Positions 1-10,498 of a stretch of 64,000 nt of DNA are shown here, one piece after another. Made by a program: the position numbers and the translations under genes. Origin of the DNA: Cladochytrium replicatum (Eukaryota > Chytridiomycota > Chytridiomycetes > Cladochytriales > Cladochytriaceae); contig JAHLKD010000034.1 in NCBI GenBank assembly GCA_025526935.1, positions 1 through 64,000 of the forward strand. Reading direction: 5' to 3'. Numbering within the stretch: the first letter of the stretch is position 1; every line of letters begins with the position of its first letter. Below the pieces are notes generated by a model, which saw only the letters and a program-made list of their open reading frames with translations, did not search any database and was not told where the DNA came from.

Positions 1-1935
1 GCTTTTGTTCTAGCTATTAGGGACTGCCCTTTGGAGTCTGCCCCGGGTCATGATCGTCTGCCTGCAGAACTTTATCGCCCAATTTCAGCTATTCTTGCTC
101 CATTGTTCTTGCAACTTTCTCAGTCCATTTTTCGGCAGTAGTCTTACACCACTTCATGGAATCTTGGGCTTTTTGCCCCAGTTTGGGAACGCACGGTGGT
201 ACGCTTGGTGATATGTACTAATATCGCCCCATTACTCTTTCGTGTGTTGCCCCGAAAAATTTTTGGACTGAGCTTTTGTTTGCCACAGTCTTTATGTCTG
301 CTATCACGTCTCCAAACGCCCCACCTTGATGCTGCCCAAGCGAGGATTTCCATTCATCACAACACACCGCTCGGGGAATGGAATGTGTTTTTGGTCCTTC
401 AAGGCATGTATCTCCCGTGCGTCTAATGCCAAGGTTTCATTGGGTTGCTGGTTTTTTAGATATCAAGCAGCTTATGACACCACAAATCGTGCAATTCTTT
501 GGGCTGAGCTTCTTTCTAGGCGAGTACCGTTGCCATTTGTTTTTGTTTTGAAGTCTCTGTTTGATTTTTGTTCTTCCAGAGTGGTTGTTGCAAATTGTTT
601 TTCAGATGCTTTTGATTTGTTTAGAGGTTTGTTTCAAGGTTCTGTTCTCAGTCCACTTCTCTATATCACTTTTCTTGATCCTCTACCTGGGCTCCTCCGA
701 CCATTTGCCCCACCTATAACACTCTTTCATCCTGCCAAACCACGATATAATTCTTTTTTATTTGCAGATGATTTGGCCTTGTTTGCAATTACTTTGGATG
801 CTATGCAGGTTCTTCTCTCTGTTTGTGACCAGTTTGCCCAAGCTCGTGGTTTTTCTTTTGCTCCTTTGAAGTCTGTGATTCTCACAAAAATTCCTATTCC
901 TGCTCATTCGCCTTTGCTTCTTAATGGTCAACCTCTGCCTGTCAAGCCTTCATTTCGTTATCTGGGTTGCTTTTTTGGAGATACTGGATTTGATGTTTCA
1001 CTGACTATTTCCCATCGACTTGCCAAAGCTGCGCGAAGCTTCTTTTGCTTTGCTTTCTTTTTCAAGGATGTTTGGTTCTCATTCTCTGGTTGTGGTTCGT
1101 CATTTGTTTTTGTCTTTTATTCGACCTACGCTTGAATTTGGTTTATATTTTATTCTTCCCTCTGTTGCTGTTTGCAAACCAGTTCGGACTTTTATTCACC
1201 AAATGTTTGTGTCAATTTCTTCGCCTTTCATTTTCCACTTCAATTGCTGGGGTTTTACTGTTTTTTAAGTTTCCTGACCTTCAGTTTCGGCTTCAATATC
1301 TGCAGTTTCAGATGTTTCAACGTTGGCTGGATGATGATGCCCCTGATATGGTTCACTCTATGTTGTCATTCTTTCTTCACCAGGGAAAGCACTTTCGTTG
1401 TTCTCCTGTCCCTTTCAACAATCACTTCCTCTTCCCGGCTGCAAATGTTGTAGTTCCCAAACCTTCTGATGTTATCGCAAATCACTTTCACCAAGTAGCC
1501 TCATCTGCCTATGGTTCTATAGCTGCTAGCTTTGCTCCCCTTGCATCTGCACACCCTCATGCGCTAGCAATTGCTCCTCCATGCTTCCCTATTTCGTCAA
1601 TCTTGAGGCTTCTGCAGTATCGACTTGGACGTTTGTTTTATCACCCCCGCAAGCAGTGTTGTCACTGCCGCACTGCAACTCTCTCTAGATCTCATGTTTC
1701 AGAATGTTTGCGTCTTGACCTATTGTTGCCTCCTGTTCCTGTTCCTGTTTTACAACTTCCGCTTGACGTTGCAATTGATAGCCTTCGTCCACTTCGCATT
1801 GTCAACCCAGCGAATCTTGCACCGTGGTATCTAGTTTTTCGTTGTCTCCATAAGATTTGGCTTCACTGTATGGGTCTGCCATTAGAAGTTTCCCCTCCAG
1901 ACTCCCTCTTTGGCCCTGCATTTGTGGATCTTTAA
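1..1935 (+). pseudogene. LINE-A ORF2 reverse transcriptase, frameshifted
   Basis: Reverse transcriptase ORF2 of LINE-A, readable only in pieces: 326-1135 in one frame and 1045-1935 in another. Visible RT features are the GLFQGSVLSPLLY block, the FADDLALF catalytic box, a FRYLG block and a C-terminal CxxC zinc-knuckle-like stretch near 1665. Compared with the intact frame at 14492-16836, a small indel near 1030 shifts the frame after the FRYLG block. The stop at 1933-1935 matches the family's normal C-terminus. The product would be nonfunctional. Confidence 0.85.
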
Positions 1936-2178
1936 CGTTTTCTTTTCTCATTATTTATTACTCACCTGTTTTTTGGCACCTTAGCAGTATCTGACAGGTT
2001 GCCACAGGTTTGAGTTTACATTCTCTGTTTTGCTTTGTTGCTTTTCCTTATGCTGCGCGCGCTTCCCTATGTGCTGGTCCATGACCATCTTGTAAGGCAC
2101 TTTGGGTGTTGTTTTTTGTTATGCACTGTATGTGCAAAATAAATAATAATATTGTTAAAAAAAAAAAAAAAAAAAAAA
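1..2178 (+). mobile_element. LINE-A copy, left part cut by window edge
   Basis: Non-LTR (LINE) retrotransposon running left to right and ending in a poly-A tail at about 2157-2178. It carries the 3' two thirds of a reverse transcriptase ORF (to 1935) and a 3' UTR. The ORF and tail match the copy at 14168-16836 on the other strand, which allows the reading. The polymerase motif FADD-LALF is at about 760-785. The coding frame is broken near the start (about 140-470) and again near 1030, so the copy is inactive. The start of the element lies outside the window. Confidence 0.9.
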
Positions 2179-2184
2179 TTGGCT

Positions 2185-2298
2185 AATGTGCTGCCAATTT
2201 AGTTGTATTTTTACACTTGTATTTGGATTTTGCACCAGCGGGTGATATGTATTGGTTGGACAATAAATACATATTATGAAGTTCAAAAAAAAAAAAAA
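2185..2298 (+). mobile_element. LINE-B tail-only insertion (5'-truncated)
   Basis: About 100 bp identical in layout to the last bases of LINE-B (GTGCTGCCAATTT... through GTTGGACAATAAATACATATTATGAAGTTC) followed by poly-A (2285-2298). It splits the sequence TTGGCT|GGACCTACAATG, which is uninterrupted at 21691-21701 in the opposite copy, so it is a true insertion after the duplication. It carries no coding capacity. Confidence 0.85.
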
Positions 2299-2564
2299 GG
2301 ACCTACAATGCTCGGCATAGATCTACAGCAACAAGACTGCTGTATTTCCATCAAAATGTCAAACGTCCCAGATGCTGACATCAAATTGGAGGATAAAGGC
2401 GTTGCCACAACAACTAGTGCAAAATGTTAAATTTCCAGAGATTCTGGATGCCATGTCACATTGATTATGTGGTGTGCCCACTCAAATCCCCGCCTCAGAG
2501 AAAAGCAAAAATTCCATCGCGAAATATAGTTATGTGAACCTATTGTTGACTGACAAGTTTAGTA

Positions 2565-2638
2565 CGAGCCATGTAGGGCTCGAACCTACGACCTCCTGAT
2601 TCGTAGTCAGACGTTCTATCCAACTGAACTAATAGCCC
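2565..2638 (-). tRNA. tRNA-Arg (anticodon ACG), left copy
   Basis: On the minus strand the sequence folds as a full cloverleaf: acceptor GGGCTAT pairing with ATGGCTC (with G-U pairs), D arm GTTC/GAAC, anticodon stem TCTGA/TCAGG with loop CTACGAA giving anticodon ACG, and T arm GTAGG-TTCGAGC-CCTAC. There is no intron. It is identical to the copy at 21356-21429. Its 5' end directly abuts the 5' end of the LINE-B copy, which runs the other way. Confidence 0.9.
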
Positions 2639-2740
2639 GTACCGGCTCCTGGCCCTCGCCCCCCGTCTACTCGACCTGCCCCACGTGGACCTCGTGGTCC
2701 ACGCACTTATGCCGCTGCTGCTGCCAATGCCCGTGCCCGT

Positions 2741-3358
2741 GTGCTTGAGAGTCTCCCCACACTGAGTGCTGAATCTCGTACAGAAGCTGTCAGGACTGCC
2801 CTTGCTGGTCGTGACCCCACTTCGAATGTCAGCCTTCGTGGCCCTCGGCCTGTCGTATTCTATCCTCCGACCTCTCCGCTGCTGGTCTCCCCACCTGCTG
2901 ATCTTCAGGCCCGTGTGGATGATTTGACCACTGTGTACATCAAGGACATCATGAGACAGCGGCTCGGCTTTGTGCGGACCATGCTGAGGGCTCTCTTGGG
3001 CGATGAGGTGGTGCGTGGTATCCGCCACATCAGTTTCGTTGGTCGCAACATTGCTTCCTTTATCTGTATTCGCTCAACCGCAATTGCTCTCCGTGCGCAC
3101 TTCTCCACCCAGGAAGCTTCCACTGACGAATCAAACCCTGACTTTCTTCGCCGAGCCTCTACTCTGCCTTTGGAGCAGCGGGAGGCTGCGGTCAGGGAAG
3201 TTGTTCACAAGAGATATGCACATATCCTCAGTTCAGTTACTGATCCTGCTATTTTCCTGTATGTCCGTGGTCAGCTCCCCATGGATGCTCAGGAAACTGT
3301 GCTGGACAGTGCCCGCGGGATTGCGCGTCAGCCTCGCTCAACCCATCTTCGTCAATGA
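2741..3358 (+). CDS. LINE-B ORF1 protein (5'-truncated), left copy
   Basis: Open frame of about 205 residues upstream of the endonuclease/RT ORF, in the position of a LINE ORF1 nucleic-acid-binding protein. No zinc knuckle is visible. The frame stays open upstream to the tRNA junction (about 2642), so the true N-terminus is missing; no ATG is seen before residue ~70. The stop TGA (3356-3358) overlaps the ORF2 start ATG (3355-3357) as ATGA, suggesting stop-restart translation of ORF2. The sequence is nearly identical in the right copy (20633-21253). Confidence 0.75.
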   Translation: MLESLPTLSAESRTEAVRTALAGRDPTSNVSLRGPRPVVFYPPTSPLLVSPPADLQARVDDLTTVYIKDIMRQRLGFVRTMLRALLGDEVVRGIRHISFVGRNIASFICIRSTAIALRAHFSTQEASTDESNPDFLRRASTLPLEQREAAVREVVHKRYAHILSSVTDPAIFLYVRGQLPMDAQETVLDSARGIARQPRSTHLRQ

Positions 3359-6300
3359 TTAGTGTTCGAGTTGGTACCTTCAATTGTCGCAATTTGAGCT
3401 TTGGAGTTCTTGATTCACTGTTTCGTTTTATGCGCGCAAATCACATTGTTTTTCTGCTCCTGACTGAAACACACCTTTTTCCTTTAGACCCGCTGCCTTC
3501 TCCAGATTTGATTTTTGACACTCGTTTTTCTCCTGGGTCATCGGGCACACGACGGGCTGGTGTGGGAGTCTTGATCAATCGCAGTCTTTGTAGAGCTTCT
3601 GATTTCCGTCTCGTTTCTAGTTATGGTGGCACCTCTCTATGGTTTACATTTCGTGGGCTTTTGGTTGGAGGGTATTATTTGCCTCCGTGTGGTATTGCTC
3701 AGGACCCCTTCCTTGAAGAGTTTATTGCTTCACTTCCTCAACATGTCCCGTCGTCTCCGTGCCCTGTTCTTTTGTTGGGCGATTTCAATGCCCGTTTTTT
3801 AGCTACTGGTGATCATTCTTCAAATCGTAGGGGTAGGTTGTTTGAGCAATTTATTTCTGCCGCTAGTTTCTCTCTAGTTAAGCACCCTTCCTGTCATAAC
3901 CCCACATTTTCTTCTCGCAATGGTGACTCCATTATCGATTTGTTGTTTGTCAATCCTCTGCTTCAATGTGATCCTATTTCTTACATAGTTCATAGTCGTC
4001 TAGCCGACGGCGAGTTTATGCCTTGGGCTTCTGACCATTTTCCGGTTACAGCTGTTTTTTCTTTTGCTCCTCCCAATGCCAGCGCTCCCTCTGCTGCTCC
4101 CCCCCACAAGCGCTGGGCTGCTCATCTGTTGCGTGAACCTGCTGTCTTTCAAGCAATGGAGAATGTGGGACATTTGTTTTTTGATCCCACCCTTGCTGAT
4201 GTCAATGCTGCACTCAGTCCAATTTTAGAAGCTCCCGCCTTTGCCCAAATGTCTGTGGATGTTGCACAGGGATGTATTGACTCTGCATTGGATATTATTT
4301 TGTCCTTTGTTACTTCATGTGCTGCTTGTGTCATTGGACCCCCCAGTTTAGTTCGCCGTCGCCCTGCCCTGCCATTGTTGCCGCCGCATTTAGTGGCCTT
4401 GCGACGGAGCTACTTACTTGCTCATAAGCACTATTTAGCTGTTTCTTCCTGTGATGATCCTGATCCTGGTTTAGTTGAGTATTGCCGCTTGGAGCGTGAC
4501 CGGCTATCGCGTGAGCGTGTCAAAGCTTTTCGTACTTGGTCTCTTTCTCAGCGAGCTCGAGATGCTTCTGGCGACAATATGTTTAGTTCTTCTCCTAGTT
4601 CTTTAACCGAGGTTAGCAAAGTTCTTTCCACCGCGCGTAGGTGTCATCAACGGCGCTCAGCTGCAAGTGGTTTATTGTCTGATCCTGCCTCTTTATCTCA
4701 TTATCGCAATCACTTTGCCTCCGTTTATCAGACTCAGTTTGCACAATCCTCTGCCAGTGCAGAACACTTTCGTCTACATGCGCTGAATGATTCTGTGTCA
4801 GTTAGTGTTAGTGACTTTGTTTGTGCTATTCGTTCTTCCCCAAACAACTCTGCTCCTGGCTCAAACCATATTCCAGCTGAGTTATTTAAGCCGTTAGCTT
4901 CTGATGTTGCTATTCTTTTGTTCAACTTTCAAACGCTATTTTCCGTTCAGGTTTGTCGCCCTCTGCCTGGAATGCTGGCTTGTTGTTACCTGTTTGGAAG
5001 AATAAGGGCTCCATTGGTGATATTAGTCAGTACCGCCCCATTACTTTAACCAATGTTGATAGAAAAATCTTTGAGCGTACCCTGCTTCCTATGCTGCTTA
5101 TGTTGGTAAACCTGATCACGCCCAAGCTGGTTTCCAGGCCAATCGTTCAGGTGTTGAGTGTGTTTTTGCATTAGATGCTACCCTTCGACGAGCTTCCTGC
5201 ACTGCTCTGCCTTATTGTGTTACTTTCTTAGATATTAAAGCAGCGTATGATACTGTGCATAGGCCTCTTTTGTGGGAACGTCTTCGTCAATTTCCCAGAA
5301 TTCCAAACCGTTTGATCTCTGTTTTGATGAGTATGTTTGATCGTTGTTCTTCTCAGGTTGTTATAGAGAATCGTTCTTCTGATTTGTTTTCGCTTCCACG
5401 AGGTCTTTTTCAAGGTTCTGTTTTGTCTCCGTTCTTGTACTCAGTTTTCATCAATCCTTTAGCACAGCTCCTTCGTTGTGAATCCTCTCATCTTGCTAGG
5501 TTTTCTTATAACACTCCTGTTTTCAATTCGTTGTTTTTTGCTGATGACATAGCTTTGTTTTCTGCCACCCCTGAGCAGGCCCAACGTGCATTGAAAATTT
5601 GTGAAGATATTGCTTTAGCTTCTCATTTTGTGTTTTCACCTTCAAAGTGTGCTGTGTTATCTTCTCAACGGCTACCCACCCCCTTGAAGCTTCATGGCTC
5701 TGCCCTCCCTGTAGAGGTTTCATTTAGATACCTTGGTCACTATTTTACTATTGAAGGGTTTGATCTTGCTGCAACTATTGATCATCGCTTAGAGAAAGCT
5801 CGTGCCTCATTGTATCTTTTTGCACCTTATGTCTCGTACTTTGGTGGGTCTGCTCCTCGTGTTGCCAGGTTGTTGTTTTTGTCTTTTATTAGACCTTCAC
5901 TTGAGTTTGGTTTAGCACTTATTCGGCCTTCCACTGCTCAGCTTCAGGTACTCGAGCGTTTTTGTTATCATGCACTGTGTCGTCTGTTTTCGATAGCCCA
6001 TACCACTTCGCGTGTTGGTTTGTTGCTGTTAGCGCAAATTCCTACTTTTGAGTTCAGGCTGAAGTACCTTCAGGCACGTATGTTTGCTCGCTGGTCTAGT
6101 GATTCCAGCCCTCTGTTACCAGCTGCTGTGTTGCAATTCTATCGGTCATCTCCAGTCGGTTATGGTTCATCTCCTTATTTTTCCGCTTGTCACAATGATC
6201 TCATTGTTCCTATGCCTGTTGTGCTCCCACTTCATCTGTTGATGTTGCATTTTCAGTCTTTAGCTGTTGCGCATAATGGACCAATTGCAGTTTCGTTTGC

Positions 6301-6727
6301 CCCTGTCCGCAATTTGAAACTTTGCCACCCTTTGTTGCTACCCCCACGCCAACATCTCCCAACAGTATGTCTTCGTTTGTTCCTGCTATATCGGCTTGGC
6401 CGCCTGTTTCCAAACCCCCGACCTTATTGTAGGAACTGTCATGATGCCCCTGAAGTGTCGTGTGCCCATGTCTCTGTGTGTCTACATTTGCGTGCTAGTT
6501 TGTCTGCTAGTTTTGATTTGGGCCTGCCTGATGATCCCCGCTTACCTCTTGACATTGCAATTGATCAGCTATCACACGGCCTTTTTATCCTTCCCCTGCT
6601 TTTTCCCAGTGGGTTCTTGTTCTTCGTGCACTTAACCGCATTTGGTCAAACTGTCTGGTTATGACCTAGTTTTGTCTCCCGCTCCTGATTCTATCTTGTC
6701 TGCTGTTGTTGATTTGGATATACGTTA
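3355..6727 (+). pseudogene. LINE-B ORF2 endonuclease-reverse transcriptase, frameshifted
   Basis: The N-terminal part (3355 to about 4050) is an apurinic-type endonuclease: GTFNCRNL start, TETH, LLLGDFNAR and ASDHFPV motifs are visible. The reverse transcriptase follows with SPNNSAPGSNHIPAELF, RPITLTN, GLFQGSVLSP and FADDIALF (about 5535), then a C-terminal CRNC...C zinc-knuckle-like segment near 6430. One T is missing near 4920 relative to the right copy, a further indel lies at 5090-5100, and the C-terminus shifts frame near 6560-6600. The protein cannot be made whole from this copy. Confidence 0.88.
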
Positions 6728-6875
6728 GTGTTATGAAACATTTTACATTTCCTATGGCTCGCACGGCTCCCCATGTGCTGCCAATTTACGTGTATTTGCT
6801 TGTATTTGGATTTTGCACCAGCGGGTGATATGTCTTGGTTGGACAATAAATACATATTATGAAGTCCAAAAAAAG

Positions 6876-7368
6876 GGGCACTCTGTTGGAGTCCCTCGTT
6901 AACTCGCGGCCATGATTATTTGCACAGCACCTCCGGTTATCCATCGCAACTGTGGGCCTTGTACCCCTGCTGCCCTTCTTTTCAACACCTCTGCTCCTCT
7001 CTCCCTTAGCTCTCCATTGACCCTCTCACCTGCTTCTCTTCTGAGCAGTCTGCTGACTAGTGGGGGCTACTCCTCTGCTCATCCCTTATCTCTCTTACTT
7101 GCCTCTGCTCTGCCTTCTGACTTTGCAAGTTCCCTGACCTTCCTAAAGTGCTCTGCACTTCTGTTGCGCTCCCTTTCTGCTCTCTCCCCTGCTACCCTCA
7201 ACCCTGATCTGCTTCCAACTCTCCCAACTTCTCCTCCACATTTACAGGTCGCTGCCACCTCTGCCCTTGGTGCCACCAACACTGCCACCAGCACTGCCCC
7301 TAGTGCCAAACACACTGCCACCACCACTCTTGACAGTTCAGCCACTTGCTCAGCAGCATCTCTAGCCT
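6876..7368 (+). other. Ser/Ala/Leu/Pro-rich ORF fragment, probable LINE ORF1 5' part
   Basis: Right after the LINE-B poly-A comes an open frame starting ATG at 6912, rich in Ala, Ser, Leu, Pro and Thr. In the neighbouring frame near 7250-7310 there is a Cys/His-dense stretch (CHLCPWCHQHC-like). It ends where the terminal inverted repeat of the DNA transposon begins. Because the other flank of that transposon (10499 onward) reads as a LINE ORF1 C-terminus plus LINE-A-type tail, I infer this is the N-terminal part of the same interrupted element. The function is not recognised. Confidence 0.4.
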
Positions 7369-7661
7369 CTCATTCATGGAATCATTGGCGGCAGGTGATG
7401 ATAAGGATCGGCGGGTTTTAGGGTCTTTCAGGTTGGGTCCGGGTCCATTGACCAAATGCACCCGACCCGAGTGCCGGGTTTTCATGGAAAATTTTCGGGT
7501 CGGATCCGGGTCGGGTATCGGGTCCAGTAGGAAAACCCTTCTCGGGTCAAAAATCAGACCCGAGTAAAACCTGATGTGATATAGAAGCTAAAACGAAGCT
7601 ATTGTTCTTTCTGTCCACGCGCACACTTTCCAAGAAGACGCAATATAAGTTTTGTATGTAT
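7369..7661 (+). repeat. Left terminal inverted repeat of DNA transposon
   Basis: About 293 bp, rich in CGGGT/ACCCG steps, matching 10205-10498 in reverse complement with very few differences. It contains a copy of the GTCCACGCG...CAC motif close to its inner end, related to the subterminal array motif. Confidence 0.85.
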
Positions 7662-8058
7662 TTACATGAACACTTTGTGTCTGTGTGGACAGTGTGTATT
7701 TTAGAAACACTATCGTAAAAAGAAACAAAACTCCACTGAACAATCACAAGTTGATAGGTGGAACAGCCCAAATCAGCTTCTGTATCTGGTTCATATCGTC
7801 AGAGTCCCATCCACCACTGGTTACGTCCTTCGCCAACCCAGTCCTGATGAACCGATCAATGTCGTCATTTGAAAGCGTGAAATCCTTGGCTAAACCTGTC
7901 TTCCAAGGTTTCCAATCCACCTCAGGGAGCGTTATGGACGAAAGATGCCCGATGTATGCCGTCCAGAACCTTAGCTACTCAGAAGGATAAGCATCCACTA
8001 ATGCCCTGAACATGTGATAGATAGTGGCAGACGTACTTAGCGAATTATTGTGCCATAT

Positions 8059-9397
8059 CTAGTTTCCGAGCAAAATGTGCACCACCCTAAGAAGAGCAAG
8101 GCTGCTCCGAGCACTGCTACTTGAAGTTGATATTCGGCTTGAGCGGTCGTCTGATTCAACAAATATGGGCTGTAAAAACTCATTTCGGGAGAGGACTTCG
8201 TAGTTTATGTTGACGTACTTGATTGATGGTGGAAGAGACGGCAATTTAAGGTCATAAATAACCTCATTGATCTTACGCATCTGGAAGCAGATACCCTGGA
8301 TGACCTCTTTCACCAAAAGGATAGCCGTAGGACGGTGCTGCTGCAGGCTAAGCAATGCAAGGGAACTCGTTGGAGAACTGGTTCGATGTACCTTCGGAAT
8401 TCTACCAATCCCCTTGATAGCCGACGATATGCTTATTGGCCCCCCTGTTGATGTTGGCGCTGCAGGTGCTGCAGCTTCTGAATGACCAGCCTGTCGTTTC
8501 AGAGCAGCAAGCTCTCCCTCCAGGGCGGTCACACGTGATTTCCATGCGAAATCTCCTGGGAAGTTGCCTGCTTCTCCCTTTCCATTGCAGCGGTGATCTC
8601 CCTGAATCTTGCTAGCTCTTCGTGCTCACCGTGCTGAATCAATGCACCTGCCCTGCCCAATTCATCAATGAGAGCCTTCTCTCGCACTTCTGCTGCGATG
8701 CGGGTCCTTCTCTCGTTCATTGCAGTCTCTTCAAGATCTTTTGTCATGTTCAACAGTCGTTCTGACTGTTTGAGGACCTGTTTTGTCCTTTCACGGTCCT
8801 CATCTGCTCGTTTGATGGTCGCTTGGAACTCGTCAACCTTTGCAGTGACAGGCATTCCTCTGTAAATGCCGTACTTGTGTCCCTGCCGCCTGTAAAAGTC
8901 CAGAAATGTTGTTTCCTTCTGAAAGGAAGAGCTTTTCAAGCACTCCATACGATAGGCGTTTGCTGCTGTTATGAACTCCGTTCGTCCACTGCATTCATCG
9001 TGAATTTTGTTCAGGGCTTGACGAACCAGCTTGCTGTCAGAGTTAAGTCGGTCGATCAACCCTTGAAGAACAAATCTTGGGCCGCATTCATCACGATTTG
9101 TTTGACAGTTGCTGATGAAGTCCTCCGAGTCGTAGCTGTGGCCGCTTGCTTTGAATTTTTGATACCAAAGTTGTATGTCTGAAGCAGGACAGAGTCCGTC
9201 GATGAGCAAATAGTCAGCATGCCCTTTAGTACCACGTCGCGCTGGTTTCTTTGAAGGAGCTGTCGATTTGACATCTGTCGATTTGAAATCAAGGCCAACT
9301 TCTGCTTCTTCCACTTCAGAACAGGTTCTGCACTTGATTCTCTTTCAGATGATGGTCTGGATTGTTTCAACGCTCGCTTCTTTGTAGTTTGAGGCAT
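8059..9397 (-). pseudogene. Coiled-coil protein inside DNA transposon, likely frameshifted
   Basis: I do not recognise this protein. Reading leftward, ATG at 9397 opens a Lys/Arg/Ser-rich start (nuclear-localisation-like), the main frame 9314-8529 gives about 260 residues, and a third frame 8532-8059 continues a heptad-rich coiled coil (TALEGELAALKRQAG). The pieces fit one protein of roughly 430 residues broken by two single-base shifts, or one with introns I could not define. The second half of the main frame (residues about 165-255) is strongly charged and helical. It does not show the hAT WTS motif or a DDE triad, so it is either accessory cargo or a captured host gene. Confidence 0.5.
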
Positions 9398-9565
9398 GGT
9401 GTTTGTACTGTTTTTCGTGGGAAGATACGGGCCCGGTGTTCTTAGCCGGAATGTTACAGGAATGTATGCTATAATACTTCCCTGACACTATAGTTTTCTA
9501 CCCGATCTGAAAATAATAATAAGCTAGGGAAGAAACTGGCTAGTAACATTGATAGAGAGGATTCT

Positions 9566-10165
9566 GTCCGGGTGGACAGAATCTTATTGCTAGTAAAATT
9601 GATAGAGAGGTTAGCTGTACTTGATAGAGATCACTGAAGTACCGTCAATGAGTTGAGAAAGTGTCCGGGTGGACAGAATCCTATTGCTAGAAGTATTTGT
9701 AGAGAGGTTAGCTGTACCTGATAGAGATTACTGAAGTACCGCCGTTAATGAGTTGAGAAAGTGTCCGGGTGGACAGAATCCTATTGCTAGTAACATTGAT
9801 AGAGAGGTTAGTTGTATTGGATAGAGATCACTGAAGTACCGTCAATGAGTTGAGAACGTGTCCGGGTGGACAGAATCCTATTGCTAGTAGCATTGATAGA
9901 GAGGTTAGTTGTATTGGGTAGAGATAACTGAAGTACGTCAATGAGTTGAGAAAGTGTCCAGGTGGACAGAATCTTATTGCTAGTAACATTGATAGAGATG
10001 TTAGTTGTACTTGATAGAGATCACTCAAGTACCGTCAATGAGTTAAGAAAGTGTCCGGGTGGACAGAATCTTATTGCTAGTAACATTGATAGAGAGGTTA
10101 GTTGTACTTGATAGAGATCACTGAAGTACCGTCAATGAGTTGAGAAAGTGTCCGGGTGGACAGAA
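9566..10165. repeat. Subterminal tandem array, ~97-bp unit x 6
   Basis: GTCC-starts of the motif GTCCGGGTGGACAG fall at 9566, 9663, 9763, 9860, 9956, 10053 and 10150, giving spacings of 96-100 bp. Each unit also contains ATTGATAGAGAGGTTAG and GAAGTACCGTCAATGAGTT. The motif is a quasi-palindrome (GTCC/GGAC). In hAT-type elements such subterminal arrays are commonly transposase binding sites; that role is inferred here. Confidence 0.9.
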
Positions 10166-10204
10166 AATACATGCCTTGATGTCTGTTGTGATGCAAAATT
10201 GTTT

Positions 10205-10498
10205 GATACATACAAAACTTATATTGGGTCTTCTTGGAAAGTGTCCGCGTGGACAGAAAGAACAATAGCTTTGTTTTAGCTTCTATATCACATCAGGTTT
10301 TACTCGGGTCTGATTTTTGACCCGAGAAGGGTTTTCCTACTGGACCCGATACCCGACCCGGATCCGACCCGAAAATTTTCCATGAAAACCCGGCACTCGG
10401 GTCGGGTGCATTTGGTCAATGGACCCGGACCCAACCTGAAAGACCCTAAAACCCGCCGATCCTTATCATCACCTGCCGCCAATGATTCCATGAATGAG
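10205..10498 (-). repeat. Right terminal inverted repeat of DNA transposon
   Basis: Reverse-complement partner of 7369-7661. It also encodes, in a chance frame, the start of the open frame that runs into the neighbouring LINE ORF1 fragment. Confidence 0.85.

Larger units (their letters stand above)
2299..6874. repeat. Left arm of ~4.6-kb inverted repeat
   Basis: This arm (unique flank, tRNA-Arg gene, LINE-B copy with poly-A) is repeated in opposite orientation at 17093-21695. The matched sequence runs through non-transposon flank (2299-2564 versus 21430-21695), so the arms arose by segmental duplication or inversion and not by two independent LINE insertions. The arms differ by scattered SNPs and small indels, many of them in homopolymers. 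The 6 bases TTGGCT at 2179-2184 extend the match beyond the tail-only LINE insertion. Confidence 0.88.
2639..6874 (+). mobile_element. LINE-B copy, left (APE-type LINE, two ORFs)
   Basis: Non-LTR retrotransposon with ORF1 (about 2650-3358), ORF2 (3355-6727) coding endonuclease plus reverse transcriptase, a short 3' UTR and poly-A at 6868-6874. The ORF1 frame is open back to the tRNA boundary without an ATG, so the element is 5'-truncated or joined there to the tRNA gene. ORF2 is frameshifted near 4920, again near 5090-5100 and near 6560-6600. It belongs to the inverted duplication, with the partner at 17093-21355. Confidence 0.9.
7369..10498. mobile_element. DNA transposon with ~293-bp terminal inverted repeats
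   Basis: The ends 7369-7661 and 10205-10498 are near-perfect inverted copies (outer ends CTCATTCATGGAATC...). Inside lie a minus-strand coding region (8059-9397) and a 97-bp tandem array (9566-10165) whose units each contain GTCC-N4-GGAC. Long TIRs plus subterminal repeated motifs fit a hAT-like element. Related end sequences at 12841-13301 (next to a real hAT transposase fragment) and 37561-38005 support the family assignment. No clear 8-bp target duplication is visible: the left flank is tctagcct, the right flank cttacttg. Confidence 0.75.

Noticed and set aside
2540-3028. Minus-strand ORF spanning tRNA-Arg and LINE ORF1 (and its mirror 20963-21454)
   Set aside because: It reads through a structural tRNA gene and is antisense to LINE ORF1; a shadow.
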